From an uncultured Collinsella sp. (GTDB lineage: Bacteria; Actinomycetota; Coriobacteriia; Coriobacteriales; Coriobacteriaceae), in assembly GCA_900542825.1 (NCBI GenBank), contig UQOY01000006.1:1-64000 (forward strand): 64,000 nt of DNA, in the 5' to 3' direction. Below are positions 33,392 to 42,024 of the stretch, one piece after another (within the stretch, counting starts at the first letter, position 1; the number at the start of each line of letters is the position of its first letter). The position numbers and the translations under genes were made by a program. A model generated the notes under the pieces. The model searched no databases. It saw only the letters and a list, made by a program, of their open reading frames with translations, and was not told where the DNA came from.

Positions 33392-34129
33392 ATGGGCTTC
33401 TTTGACAAGATGTTCGAGAAGAAAGAGTGCGCGATTTGCGGTACCGAGCTGGGACTTTTGGGAAAGACCAAGATCAGCGAAGGCTACCTGTGCAAAGAGT
33501 GCGCCGGCAAGCTCTCCCCCTACTTTCGCGGCTATCGCTCCAGCACCGCGGACGATATCCGCGAGCAACTCGCCTACCGCGAGGCCAACGCCGAGCGCCT
33601 GGCCTCGTTCAACCCCACGCGCACGCTCTCTGCCGGGCGCACCAACATCATGCTCGATGAGGACGCGGGCCTGCTGATCATCACCTCGCAGAGCCGCTGG
33701 CGCGACGCCAATCCCGACATCATCGAGTTCTCACAGGTACTCGGCTGCGATATGGACATCGACGAGCATCGCACCGAGATCTATCGCGAGACCAAGGACG
33801 GCGAGCGTGAGAGCTACAACCCGCCGCGCTATGACCTGGATTACGACTTTAATCTGACCATCCACGTCAACACGCCGTACTTTACCGAGATCAACCTGCG
33901 CGTGAACGACTCCACCATCGACCAGCGCGGTTCCATCGAGTACCGCGAGGCCAAGCGCCAGGCAACCGAGGTCCGCGACGCGCTGGTGCAGCTGCGTCAG
34001 GAAACGCGCGACAGCGTCGTGGCCGCTAAGGCCCCCAAGACCGCGGTCACCTGCCCCTTCTGCGGAGCCACCACCATTCCCGATGCCAGCGGGCGCTGCG
34101 AATACTGCGGCGGCGCAATCGGCGCATAG
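33392..34129 (+). CDS. DUF4428 zinc-ribbon protein
   Basis: 245 residues. N-terminal DUF4428-type ribbon (CAICGTELGLLGKTKISEGY, second pair CKEC), a central part of unknown fold (about 70-200), and a C-terminal rubredoxin-like ribbon CPFCGATTIPDASGRCEYCG. Soluble and cytoplasmic. ATGGGAGGC precedes the ATG. First of three genes (33392-36766) with short gaps, all carrying zinc ribbons, probably one operon. Function unknown. Confidence 0.85.
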   Translation: MGFFDKMFEKKECAICGTELGLLGKTKISEGYLCKECAGKLSPYFRGYRSSTADDIREQLAYREANAERLASFNPTRTLSAGRTNIMLDEDAGLLIITSQSRWRDANPDIIEFSQVLGCDMDIDEHRTEIYRETKDGERESYNPPRYDLDYDFNLTIHVNTPYFTEINLRVNDSTIDQRGSIEYREAKRQATEVRDALVQLRQETRDSVVAAKAPKTAVTCPFCGATTIPDASGRCEYCGGAIGA

Positions 34130-34153
34130 CCCCCGGCAGCGAAAGGACCGATC

Positions 34154-35476
34154 ATGGCCTTCGAGAGCGTCAACTATCAGTGCCCCGCGTGTGGCGGCCC
34201 CCTTCACTTTGCCAGTGCCGAGCAAAAGCTCGTCTGCGACTACTGCGATTCGCGTTTTGAAGTCGAAGAAGTCGAGGCCCTCTATCGCGAGCGCCAGGAC
34301 AAGGCAGATGCCAAAGCCGATGCCGCAGCCGCAGCTCCCAAACCTGCTGTCGACGATGCCGTGCAGGAGCTGGCCCAAAACGCCGGCTACATCTGCTCGT
34401 CGTGCGGCGCCGAGCTGGTCTCGGACGGCACCGTCGCCGTTACCACCTGTCCATACTGCGGCAACTCCGCCGTGGCACCCGGCCAGCTCTCGGGCGATTT
34501 CTCACCCGACCTGGTGATCCCGTTTAAACTCGGACGCGACGATGTCATGACCGCGCTCAAGGAACACTACAAGGGCAAGATCCTGCTGCCCAAGAGCTTT
34601 GTCACCGGCAACCACATCGACGAGGTCCAAGGTGTCTACGTGCCGTTTTTGCTCTACGGCGCCCGCGTTGACGGCGAAGTGTACTTTGACGCGACCAACG
34701 AGACCGTGACCGAGGAATCCGACCGCACCGTCACGACCACCGATCACTACGATGCCTACCGTAAGGGCAATATCTCGTTTGAGCGCGTGCCCGTCGACGG
34801 ATCGTCCAAGATGCCCGACGGCCACATGGACGCCATCGAGCCGTTTGACTACGACGCGCTGCGCCCGTTCTCGGTCGCTTATATGCCCGGCTACATCGCC
34901 AACCGCTATGACGAGGATTGCGAAACCTGCAAGGCGCGTGCCGAGCATCGTATGGAAGAAAGTACGATTTCGGCCCTACGCGAGACCGTCGTCGACGAAT
35001 ATGACGACGCCACGGTCGAAAGCAAGCAGCTCGACTACACCTGGGAAGAAAGCGATTATGCCCTGTTCCCCGTGTGGATGCTTTCCACCTCGTGGAACGG
35101 CAAGAGCTACCTGTTTGCCATGAACGGCCAGACCGGCCGCTTGGTCGGCGAGCTTCCCTGCTCCAAGCCCAAGCTCGCTATCGCCTCGGTGCTGTTCTTT
35201 GTGATTGGATTTGTCCTCTCCCAGATTCTCTTTATGGGCGAGAACGCCTTCGATCCGGACTACCTCGCCTTTGATGTCGAGGGCATCCTCATCAACATCG
35301 TTGCGCCGCTGATCATCGTGATCATCGCAGACGTGCTGCTGGTGGGCCAGCTCAAGACGGCCAACGAGGCCACCCACGCCGATTACTACTGCGGCGAGCT
35401 CGACCTGACCGAGAAGCACGACACTTTCAGCCATACCGAGACCTCGGTCGTCATGAAGGACAACAAGGACGATTAA
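34154..35476 (+). CDS. Zinc-ribbon membrane protein, YdjG-like
   Basis: 440 residues. Two N-terminal ribbons (CPACGGPLHF..CDYCDSRF at 10-38 and CSSCGAELV..CPYCGNS at about 82-105), a soluble middle with conserved GVYVPFLLYGARVDGEVYF, and two or three hydrophobic helices near the C terminus (LAIASVLFFVIGFVLSQILF, LINIVAPLIIVIIADVLLVG). This layout matches TFIIB-type ribbon proteins such as B. subtilis YdjG, a partner of PspA at the membrane; the match is from memory of the family. Ribosome site GAAAGGA upstream. Confidence 0.75.
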   Translation: MAFESVNYQCPACGGPLHFASAEQKLVCDYCDSRFEVEEVEALYRERQDKADAKADAAAAAPKPAVDDAVQELAQNAGYICSSCGAELVSDGTVAVTTCPYCGNSAVAPGQLSGDFSPDLVIPFKLGRDDVMTALKEHYKGKILLPKSFVTGNHIDEVQGVYVPFLLYGARVDGEVYFDATNETVTEESDRTVTTTDHYDAYRKGNISFERVPVDGSSKMPDGHMDAIEPFDYDALRPFSVAYMPGYIANRYDEDCETCKARAEHRMEESTISALRETVVDEYDDATVESKQLDYTWEESDYALFPVWMLSTSWNGKSYLFAMNGQTGRLVGELPCSKPKLAIASVLFFVIGFVLSQILFMGENAFDPDYLAFDVEGILINIVAPLIIVIIADVLLVGQLKTANEATHADYYCGELDLTEKHDTFSHTETSVVMKDNKDD

Positions 35477-35524
35477 CCATTCTGACCAATACCACCCGGC
35501 CTTTGACGAGAAAGGAAGATCACC

Positions 35525-36766
35525 ATGGGACTCTTGAAAGCTGGATTGGGTGCTGCCGGCGGCGTCATGGCCGACCAGTGGAAGGAATTTATCTATTGCG
35601 AATCGATGCCCGCTGACGTCTTGGCCTGCAAGGGCAGCAAGCGCACCGGCGGTCGCAGCTCCAACACGCGCGGCGAGGACAACGTCATCTCCAACGGCTC
35701 GGTCATCGCCGTCAACGACGGCCAGGGCATGCTCGTGGTGCAAAACGGCAAGATCATCGAGGTCGCGCTGGAGCCCGGTGAGTTTGTCTTCGATACCGGC
35801 AGCGAGCCGAGCGTCTTTAGCGGCAACCTGGGCGATTCCATCAAGGAAACCTTCGCCAATATCGGCAGCCGTTTTACCTTTGGCGGCGACGCGGGCAAGG
35901 ACCAGCGCGTCTACTTTATCAACACCAAGGAGATCATCGGCAACAAGTACGGCACCGCCTCGCCCGTGCCCTTCCGCGTGGTCGACAACAACATCGGCCT
36001 GGACGTCGACATCTCCGTGCGCTGCAACGGCGAGTATTCGTACCGCATCACCAACCCACTGCTGTTCTACACCAACGTATGCGGCAACGTGACCGATAGC
36101 TACACGCGCGATAAGATCGACAGCCAGCTTAAGTCCGAGCTGCTCACCGCCCTGCAGCCCGCCTTTGCCAAGATCTCGGAGATGGGCATCCGCTACAGCG
36201 CCATCCCCGGCCACACCACCGAGCTCGCCCGCGCGCTCAACGAGGTCCTCTCTGCCGACTGGCGTGACCTGCGCGGTGTCGAGATCGTGAGCTTTGGCGT
36301 CAACTCCATCGCCGCCTCGCAAGAAGACGAGCAGATGATCAAGGACCTGCAGAAGGCCGCGGTCATGCGCGATCCCACCATGGCAGCCGCCAACATCGCC
36401 AGCGCCCAGAGCGACGCAATGCGCGCGGCAGCAGCCAATCCCAACGGTGCGATGGCAGGCTTTATGGGCATGGGTATGGCGGGTGGCATGGGCGGCATGA
36501 ACGCCAGCCAGCTGTTCGCCGCCGGCCAGGCACAGCAGCAGGCTGCCCCACAGCCGGCTCCGGCACCCGCTCCCGCACCGGCTCCTGCCGCTGCCCCCGC
36601 GGCCGGCACATGGACCTGCAGCTGCGGCGCCACCAACACCGGCAAGTTCTGCTCCGAGTGCGGCAGTCCCGCACCCGCCCCAGCACCGGCCAAGTGGTTC
36701 TGCCCCAACTGCGGCAGCGAAAACGGCGGCAAGTTCTGCAGCAACTGCGGAACGCCCAGGCCCTAG
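35525..36766 (+). CDS. SPFH-domain protein with C-terminal double zinc ribbon (YdjI-like)
   Basis: 413 residues. Residues about 18-270 are the SPFH/virion-core-like domain (QWKEFIYCESMPADVLACKG, NGSVIAVNDGQGMLVVQNGKI, FNIGLDV-like and LKSELLTALQPAFAKISEMGI). A Gly/Met stretch and a Pro-Ala linker lead to two ribbons, CSCGATNTGKFCSECG and CPNCGSENGGKFCSNCG. B. subtilis YdjI, which sits in a pspA operon responding to envelope stress, has the same plan. No pspA gene is visible here. GAAAGGAAG lies before the ATG. Confidence 0.85.
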   Translation: MGLLKAGLGAAGGVMADQWKEFIYCESMPADVLACKGSKRTGGRSSNTRGEDNVISNGSVIAVNDGQGMLVVQNGKIIEVALEPGEFVFDTGSEPSVFSGNLGDSIKETFANIGSRFTFGGDAGKDQRVYFINTKEIIGNKYGTASPVPFRVVDNNIGLDVDISVRCNGEYSYRITNPLLFYTNVCGNVTDSYTRDKIDSQLKSELLTALQPAFAKISEMGIRYSAIPGHTTELARALNEVLSADWRDLRGVEIVSFGVNSIAASQEDEQMIKDLQKAAVMRDPTMAAANIASAQSDAMRAAAANPNGAMAGFMGMGMAGGMGGMNASQLFAAGQAQQQAAPQPAPAPAPAPAPAAAPAAGTWTCSCGATNTGKFCSECGSPAPAPAPAKWFCPNCGSENGGKFCSNCGTPRP

Positions 36767-36846
36767 CCCCTCTATCTGGTAATTGGCGGGGGATCCGCCA
36801 CCCCCGCATTTGCTTCTATGGGTTTCGTTCGATAAAGGAGGACACC

Positions 36847-37689
36847 ATGAAGACAACGTTCAAAAAGTCCGTACTCGCATTTCTGACATGCGTCCTTGCG
36901 CTCGCCTTTGCCCTGACGGGCTGCAGCGGCGGCGGCAAAGACCCCAAGGCCAACTTCGTCGGCAGCTGGGAACTCTCGGGTGGAACCCTGGAGGGCGAAG
37001 AACTGACCGATGAGTACATGAAGATGCTCGAGGATTGGGGTGTGCACTGCGTCCTGATTCTCGATGAGGACGGTACAGGTGCCCTCGACCTGTTCCTTGA
37101 AGTCGTCGACCTTAAATGGGAGGCAAAGGACGCCACCACCGTAACCATCACCGCCGAAGACGAGTCGCATGACATGAAGCTCAAGGACGGCAAACTCATC
37201 CTCGAAGAGGATGACGGCAATCTTGTCTTTAGCAAGTCCGACAAGGACCTGTCCGGCACGGTGAAGAAGGATCGCGAGGCGGCCGAGAAGGAAGAAGAGA
37301 TCGACGAGGCCGTCGAAGACGACGACGTCCAGAAGATTGAAATCTCCCCCGCCGTCACCGTTGCCGATGACGACCTGTGCACCATCACCATCACCGAGAA
37401 GTTCAAGGACGAGTGGGGCGACATCGGTTTTGTCGTCAACATCACCAACAAGAGCGACAAGGACCTGACCTTCTACGCTCCTTCCGGCAAGACCAACGTC
37501 AACGGCACCATGAAGGAACCCTGGTTCTCGGCTCACCTGATGCCCGGCACCAACGCCACTGAGGAATTCACGTTCTCGAACGGCACGCTCGATAGCCTTG
37601 ACGATCTGGTCAATACGACCATCGGCATCGACGCCTACCTGACCGATTCCTACGAGGACGTTGCCTCCTACAGCGCAACCATCGCGTAG
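36847..37689 (+). CDS. Lipoprotein of unknown function
   Basis: 280 residues. Signal peptide MKTTFKKSVLAFLTCVLALA followed by FALTGC, a lipobox with the acylated Cys near residue 26. The mature protein is highly acidic, with a lipocalin-5-like beta segment (FVGSWELSGGTLEGEELTDEY, VTITAEDESHDMKLKDGKLI), a charged coiled stretch (REAAEKEEEIDEAVEDDD) and a C-terminal Ig-like part. AAAGGAGG precedes the ATG at 36847; the in-frame ORF from 36610 is an artefact of the preceding gene. Possibly co-transcribed with the SPFH gene, 80 bp upstream. Confidence 0.85.
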   Translation: MKTTFKKSVLAFLTCVLALAFALTGCSGGGKDPKANFVGSWELSGGTLEGEELTDEYMKMLEDWGVHCVLILDEDGTGALDLFLEVVDLKWEAKDATTVTITAEDESHDMKLKDGKLILEEDDGNLVFSKSDKDLSGTVKKDREAAEKEEEIDEAVEDDDVQKIEISPAVTVADDDLCTITITEKFKDEWGDIGFVVNITNKSDKDLTFYAPSGKTNVNGTMKEPWFSAHLMPGTNATEEFTFSNGTLDSLDDLVNTTIGIDAYLTDSYEDVASYSATIA

Positions 37690-37739
37690 CGGCACGTAAC
37701 ATCAGCCGCGGATTGGCGGACACATCCGCGCATATGCCA

Positions 37740-37774
37740 GGCGGGGCCGCAGGAGATAATCCTGCGACCCCGCC
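37740..37774 (+). terminator. GC-rich hairpin after lipoprotein gene
   Basis: GGCGGGGCCGCAGG, 7-nt loop, CCTGCGACCCCGCC: 13-bp stem with one mismatch, 50 bp after the stop codon, no T run. Confidence 0.5.
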
Positions 37775-37805
37775 ACTTCATGCCAACAGCACTGCCCATA
37801 CAAGC

Positions 37806-37846
37806 AGACCGCCCGCCGTTTTTAGATGCGAAACGGCGGGCGGTCT
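37806..37846. terminator. Bidirectional hairpin between lipoprotein and response-regulator genes
   Basis: AGACCGCCCGCCGTTT, 9-nt loop, AAACGGCGGGCGGTCT: perfect 16-bp stem between convergent genes. Confidence 0.7.
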
Positions 37847-37882
37847 ATCTTTACGGCGCCAGAACGCGGATGAGCGCGTCGA

Positions 37883-38506
37883 TTACGGGCGTTCCATGTT
37901 GGGAACGATGCTGCCCTCGGTCACCGCATGTACGGCCAGGCGCATGATGTTGTCGTAGCCGGTCTTGCTCAGGATCTCCGAAATGCGGCGCTTGATGGTG
38001 CCCTCACTCATAAACAGCTCGGCCGCAATCTCGCGACGGCTCTTGCCCTCGCAGGCGAGGCGCAAAATCGACAGCTCGACATCGTCGAGTGCCGCCGTGC
38101 CCGAAAAAATGCTCTCGGGCGGCTTGGGAAACGTGCAATAGCCCGCCAGCGTGGAGCGCATCACGGCGAACAGCTCGTCGATACCGACGTTCTTGTACAC
38201 AAAGCTATCGACGCCCGCCTCGCGGGCCTGATCGACAAAGGTGATCTCGGGCATGCCGGTCATGATAATGATGCGGCACTCGGGCAGCTGCTCCTTGATG
38301 CGCGCCGCCGCCACGATGCCGTTTGAATCGTGTTCGGTGCACACGTCCATCAGTATCATGTCCGGGCGCTCCTTGAGCGCGACACCCAAGGCCTCGGAGG
38401 CATCGGCGATTGCGGCGACGACGGTCATATCGGGCTGGTCGCCAACGGAGCGCGCCAGGCTCTCGCGCAGAATGGCCTGGTCTTCGACTATAAGGACGCG
38501 GATCAT
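37883..38506 (-). CDS. NarL/FixJ-family response regulator
   Basis: 207 residues. Receiver domain 1-120: E8/D9 pocket, phosphoacceptor Asp in MILMDVCTEHD, T in IIIMTGMP, and K in SFVYKNVG. LuxR-type HTH at about 140-200 (LDDVELSILRLACEGKSRREIAAELFMSEGTIKRRISEIL). It is the last gene of a three-gene unit; its ATG overlaps the kinase TGA by four bases (ATGA). Confidence 0.93.
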   Translation of the reverse strand: MIRVLIVEDQAILRESLARSVGDQPDMTVVAAIADASEALGVALKERPDMILMDVCTEHDSNGIVAAARIKEQLPECRIIIMTGMPEITFVDQAREAGVDSFVYKNVGIDELFAVMRSTLAGYCTFPKPPESIFSGTAALDDVELSILRLACEGKSRREIAAELFMSEGTIKRRISEILSKTGYDNIMRLAVHAVTEGSIVPNMERP

Positions 38507-40002
38507 GAGCTTCTCCTTTGGGACGTGTCGTTGGCGTTAAGCGGAATGGATACCGCAAGCGTAAAGGGCGGGGCGGCATGGACCTCTAGGCTGCCACCCA
38601 GATCTTGCGCGACATGCCTCATACCTGGGATACCCGTTCCCTCGCGATACGATACGGGGGCCGGGGATCCGTCGTTAGAAATCGTCATGCGCGCGACGGC
38701 GCCAGCATCCGCCCCCTCCTGCCACAGACGCACGTGGACCCGATGCGCCTGCGCATGCTTGGTGGCATTGGTCGAGGCCTCGCGGATAATCTGCAAAAAT
38801 GCGACGGCGACACGCGCGTCCTCAGGCAGCGCACCCTCAACATCGATCTGCACACTCACCAGGCCAAAAGCATGGACGATATCACCCAGCTGCTCTGCAG
38901 GCTCGCTGGCACCGCCACTGCGCAAATCGGCGGCGATTGAGCGCAGCAACGGGTCAATCTGCTCGAGCGACTCATCGTCCAGACGCCCCTCCTCCAAATA
39001 GCGATGGAGGATGGACAGGCGCTGCCCGATCACGTCGTGCACGCGGGCACGCATGCGCAGGTAGGCCGCATTGTCGGCAACTTTTTTGACTTCTTCGATC
39101 TGGGCCTGGAGTTCTTTGCCCGCAAGCTCAAGCAGGTGATTGGCTTGCGCCAGGCGGTCGTGGGCATGCGCATACTCCGTCACATCAAGACCGATAATGC
39201 GCTCGAACGAACGGCCCGAAACCATAACACGATCGCGCACAAATAGGCGAATCTCAGCGGGAGAGACCTCGACCACCGCACGCGCCCCACCAAAGCGGTC
39301 CAGATTAATCCGCACACGGTTCCTGCTGCTTTCGGGCATTTGCATGCTAAGTTTGCGCAGGTCGTTCCATGTGCTGCTCATGTCACCTAGATCGGTGGGC
39401 ATATGAAGTTCCACCAGGTTTTTGCGCATGCAGCGGTTCATGAGCAGCGGACGACCCCTCGGGTCCAGATACAGGATGCCCACGGGAATCACGTTGATGG
39501 TCTCGATCGTCGAGAACGCGGTAATATCCTCCTGGCGGTTACGGACGTCCATCAAGAGCGCCGCGATGGAACGGAACAGGAAGAACGCTCCCTCTGCAAT
39601 AAGGACTACGGTCCACGCCGAGCCCATGGCAAAAACCACCGGCGGTGTAACGGCGACAACAAGCAGCAGCTCGACCAGCATGACGGGGCGACGATAGTGC
39701 ACCATAAGTACCACGCCACAGGCAAAGATCGCGGCATTGAGCCACAACGCTCCGCCCATTGCCCTGGCGCAAACGTCAAGCGGCGCCACCAGATACGAGC
39801 CAGACGACGCGAATAAGATGAGCGCCGAAATCATCAGGTGAAGCACAAGGCTCGCCTCGTAGGCGCAAATCACCTTACGGTTATAGGACGAGCGGCGCGA
39901 TGCGATGAGCGGGACGTGGATCGTCTGCAGACACGCAGCCAGGGCAAAGACAACATCGAGCGCAACGATTTGGGGAAGGATGAGCGAAATCTGCATCGTC
40001 AC
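38503..40002 (-). CDS. Sensor histidine kinase (HisKA_3 type)
   Basis: 499 residues. About six membrane helices in the first 165 residues, a PAS-like part (INVIPVGILYLDPRGRPLLMN), a coiled coil, the HisKA_3 box RARVHDVIGQRLSILHRYL and an HATPase domain with IREASTNATKHAQA (N box) and GTGIPGMRHVAQDLGGSLEV (G box). Pairs with the NarL-type regulator just downstream. Starts at GTG 40002, overlapping the stop of the upstream membrane protein in a GTGA arrangement, so the three genes are translationally coupled; ATG 39996 is an alternative. Confidence 0.92.
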   Translation of the reverse strand: MTMQISLILPQIVALDVVFALAACLQTIHVPLIASRRSSYNRKVICAYEASLVLHLMISALILFASSGSYLVAPLDVCARAMGGALWLNAAIFACGVVLMVHYRRPVMLVELLLVVAVTPPVVFAMGSAWTVVLIAEGAFFLFRSIAALLMDVRNRQEDITAFSTIETINVIPVGILYLDPRGRPLLMNRCMRKNLVELHMPTDLGDMSSTWNDLRKLSMQMPESSRNRVRINLDRFGGARAVVEVSPAEIRLFVRDRVMVSGRSFERIIGLDVTEYAHAHDRLAQANHLLELAGKELQAQIEEVKKVADNAAYLRMRARVHDVIGQRLSILHRYLEEGRLDDESLEQIDPLLRSIAADLRSGGASEPAEQLGDIVHAFGLVSVQIDVEGALPEDARVAVAFLQIIREASTNATKHAQAHRVHVRLWQEGADAGAVARMTISNDGSPAPVSYREGTGIPGMRHVAQDLGGSLEVHAAPPFTLAVSIPLNANDTSQRRSS

Positions 40003-41798
40003 TCACCCGCCCTCGGCATCAAGACGATCATGCGCAGCTGGCCGGGCTCGCCCTCAAGGCGGTATGCCACGTTGCGCCCTTGCAGAGCGCTTTCGAGCTC
40101 TTGCGCAGCGGGGGTCTGCGAAAGATCTTCATCATCGTTGGAAAAAAGCGTGGCGCGCAGCTCGACACTGCATCGGTCATGGTCGCCCAAGTGATACATA
40201 AGCGCCGGATGGTCGGTGGTGTAGGCAAAAAACGCAAAGTCATACACGCAATCATACAGAGCGCTTACCGTACTGGCGTGCATCGGGCGCCGTATGGCGA
40301 TAATCGAGGCGCAATCGACATCGATCGTGCGCAGGTCGCTTGCGAGCTCGTTGGCAATGAGCTGAATGCGGTCGCGATCAAAACCGCTCTCCCCGTGCTG
40401 TGCCAACGTGAGCGACCCCTTGCGCTTGCAATAGGCGACGAGCATCTTGGCGCGCTGCAGCATGCGGTAACGCTCGTGCGAAGACGCCTCGTCGGTCAAC
40501 GGCGGCAGCGAGCTCAGCAGGTCGTACATCCCTTCGAGCGCGCGGGCAAGCGCCTGGTCCACGTCTTGGACCAGCAAGGTCTCGGCCTCTTGATCTGCCA
40601 GGTGCGTCTTAAGGTCGTAGTCGGCCGTGAGCAGTTCGTTTTGGCGCTGCAGCTCCATGCGACGATGCGCCAGTTCGCGATTGAGCTCGTTGAGCTCCGA
40701 CACGTCTTGGGCAAGCAGGGCCGATCCGCCCAGCAGTGGAAAGGCACGGTACATTACATCGGGATCGGACGCCACGGCAAAGGCATGGGCGCGGCCGTGC
40801 TCCTGGTTCCGCAACTCCTCGCGCACGCCTACCGGCATTAGCTTTGACACTGGCGTGGCATAGACTTCCTGCAGGTCGCGCGTTAGAACTTTGAGGTCGA
40901 GCGGCAAGGTGTCGAAGATGCCGGCGATGTCGTGATACGACGGAATGACACCGCAATCGAGACAGATTTCCATCGCCACCACGCACAGGACGCAATAGAC
41001 GAGCGAAAAGTTGAGCCTCCATGCCCAGGGCACGCGCAGAGCATACGAGATGGCAAAGAATGCGCCACCCAGCAGCACGAGCGCCGCCGTGCCCGAGAAA
41101 CGCTGGATGCGAAAGGACGAGGACCGACCAACCAGGATAAAAAAGGCCACGAAGTCAAAGGCCGTCCACACGAGCACGGCGAAATAACCCCAGCCGTACG
41201 TGTAATCGTTGCTCCAGGTGTCGCTTGTGCGGTCGAAGCGAAAGACCTGCTGGTGAAAATCGTTGGTGAGCACAAATCCGATAAGCAGGATGGCCACAAT
41301 CCACAGCGCAGCGCAGTAGCGGCGACCCAGGCGGTGTTGCTCCAGGCCCGCAAGGCGCAGACCACACAACTGGTAGAGCAGCGGAATGAGCGTCATGGGC
41401 ACGTAGTACAGGTACCACAGCACGGTGGCATAGAACGGCGTGAACGACTTGTACTTGAGAATGACTTCGATCATCCACAGGGCGCAGATGGTGGCGATGG
41501 CAACAAGGCGGCGGCGCAACACATAGTCCAAACAGCGCAGATAGACCGATACGCCCCAGATTGAAAATATAATTGCGGCGACAAGCAGCGGGAGAGAGCT
41601 CGAGTGGACGAGCGCATCCACGACCTCTTCGGACACCCCGCTATAGGCGGGCGCGGCGTTAGAAAGTTTGGGGTCGAAGGCGAACAGCGCCGGCAAGACT
41701 GCCAAAAGCATGAGGAACAGCGCGGTAACGGCGCCGGCGATAGCAAAGACGCGGTGACGGTACACCTGATGTGTTATGCCAACAAGGAATCGCGGCAT
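39999..41798 (-). CDS. 7TM sensor protein with degenerate kinase-like C terminus
   Basis: 599 residues from ATG 41798 (MPRFLVGITHQ). Eight hydrophobic segments fill residues 15-330; the stretch VLTNDFHQQVFRF matches the N-D-x-H signature of HisKA_7TM sensor regions. A coiled coil (ELNRELAHRRMELQRQNELL) follows, then about 170 residues laid out like a dimerisation plus ATPase region but without an H box, N box or glycine box that I can see. I infer a non-catalytic sensor that signals through the kinase encoded directly after it. Start choice is uncertain; Met codons further upstream (41882, 41951) are open but poorly supported. Confidence 0.75.
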   Translation of the reverse strand: MPRFLVGITHQVYRHRVFAIAGAVTALFLMLLAVLPALFAFDPKLSNAAPAYSGVSEEVVDALVHSSSLPLLVAAIIFSIWGVSVYLRCLDYVLRRRLVAIATICALWMIEVILKYKSFTPFYATVLWYLYYVPMTLIPLLYQLCGLRLAGLEQHRLGRRYCAALWIVAILLIGFVLTNDFHQQVFRFDRTSDTWSNDYTYGWGYFAVLVWTAFDFVAFFILVGRSSSFRIQRFSGTAALVLLGGAFFAISYALRVPWAWRLNFSLVYCVLCVVAMEICLDCGVIPSYHDIAGIFDTLPLDLKVLTRDLQEVYATPVSKLMPVGVREELRNQEHGRAHAFAVASDPDVMYRAFPLLGGSALLAQDVSELNELNRELAHRRMELQRQNELLTADYDLKTHLADQEAETLLVQDVDQALARALEGMYDLLSSLPPLTDEASSHERYRMLQRAKMLVAYCKRKGSLTLAQHGESGFDRDRIQLIANELASDLRTIDVDCASIIAIRRPMHASTVSALYDCVYDFAFFAYTTDHPALMYHLGDHDRCSVELRATLFSNDDEDLSQTPAAQELESALQGRNVAYRLEGEPGQLRMIVLMPRAGE

Positions 41799-41954
41799 GG
41801 CGAAGAGCCTGCCGCCCCTAGGATCCGCTACGGGCGCGGATCGGGCGGCCGCGTGGCCAATATGTCGCTCGCGGGTACCCATAGTGCTTTTAGTGTACCG
41901 ACAGGTGGGCCCAAAAAGCGGGCCACATGTCCCAAAATCCGCAGACGGCAAGGC

Positions 41955-41983
41955 GCCCGGCGAGCATTAACTGCTCGCCGGGC
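41955..41983. terminator. Hairpin between GH1 gene and sensor operon
   Basis: GCCCGGCGAGC, 7-nt loop, GCTCGCCGGGC: 11-bp perfect stem in the 226-bp gap 41799-42024, which also holds a REP-like GGGCCACATGTCCCA at 41920-41934. Confidence 0.5.
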
Positions 41984-42024
41984 GGCTTGGTCAGGAAACT
42001 CTGAAGTCGAGTGTCTCAGCTTCC

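Noticed and set aside
36610..36846. Extension of the 36847 lipoprotein gene upstream
   Set aside because: Lies in another frame inside the SPFH gene; signal peptide and ribosome site fix the start at 36847.
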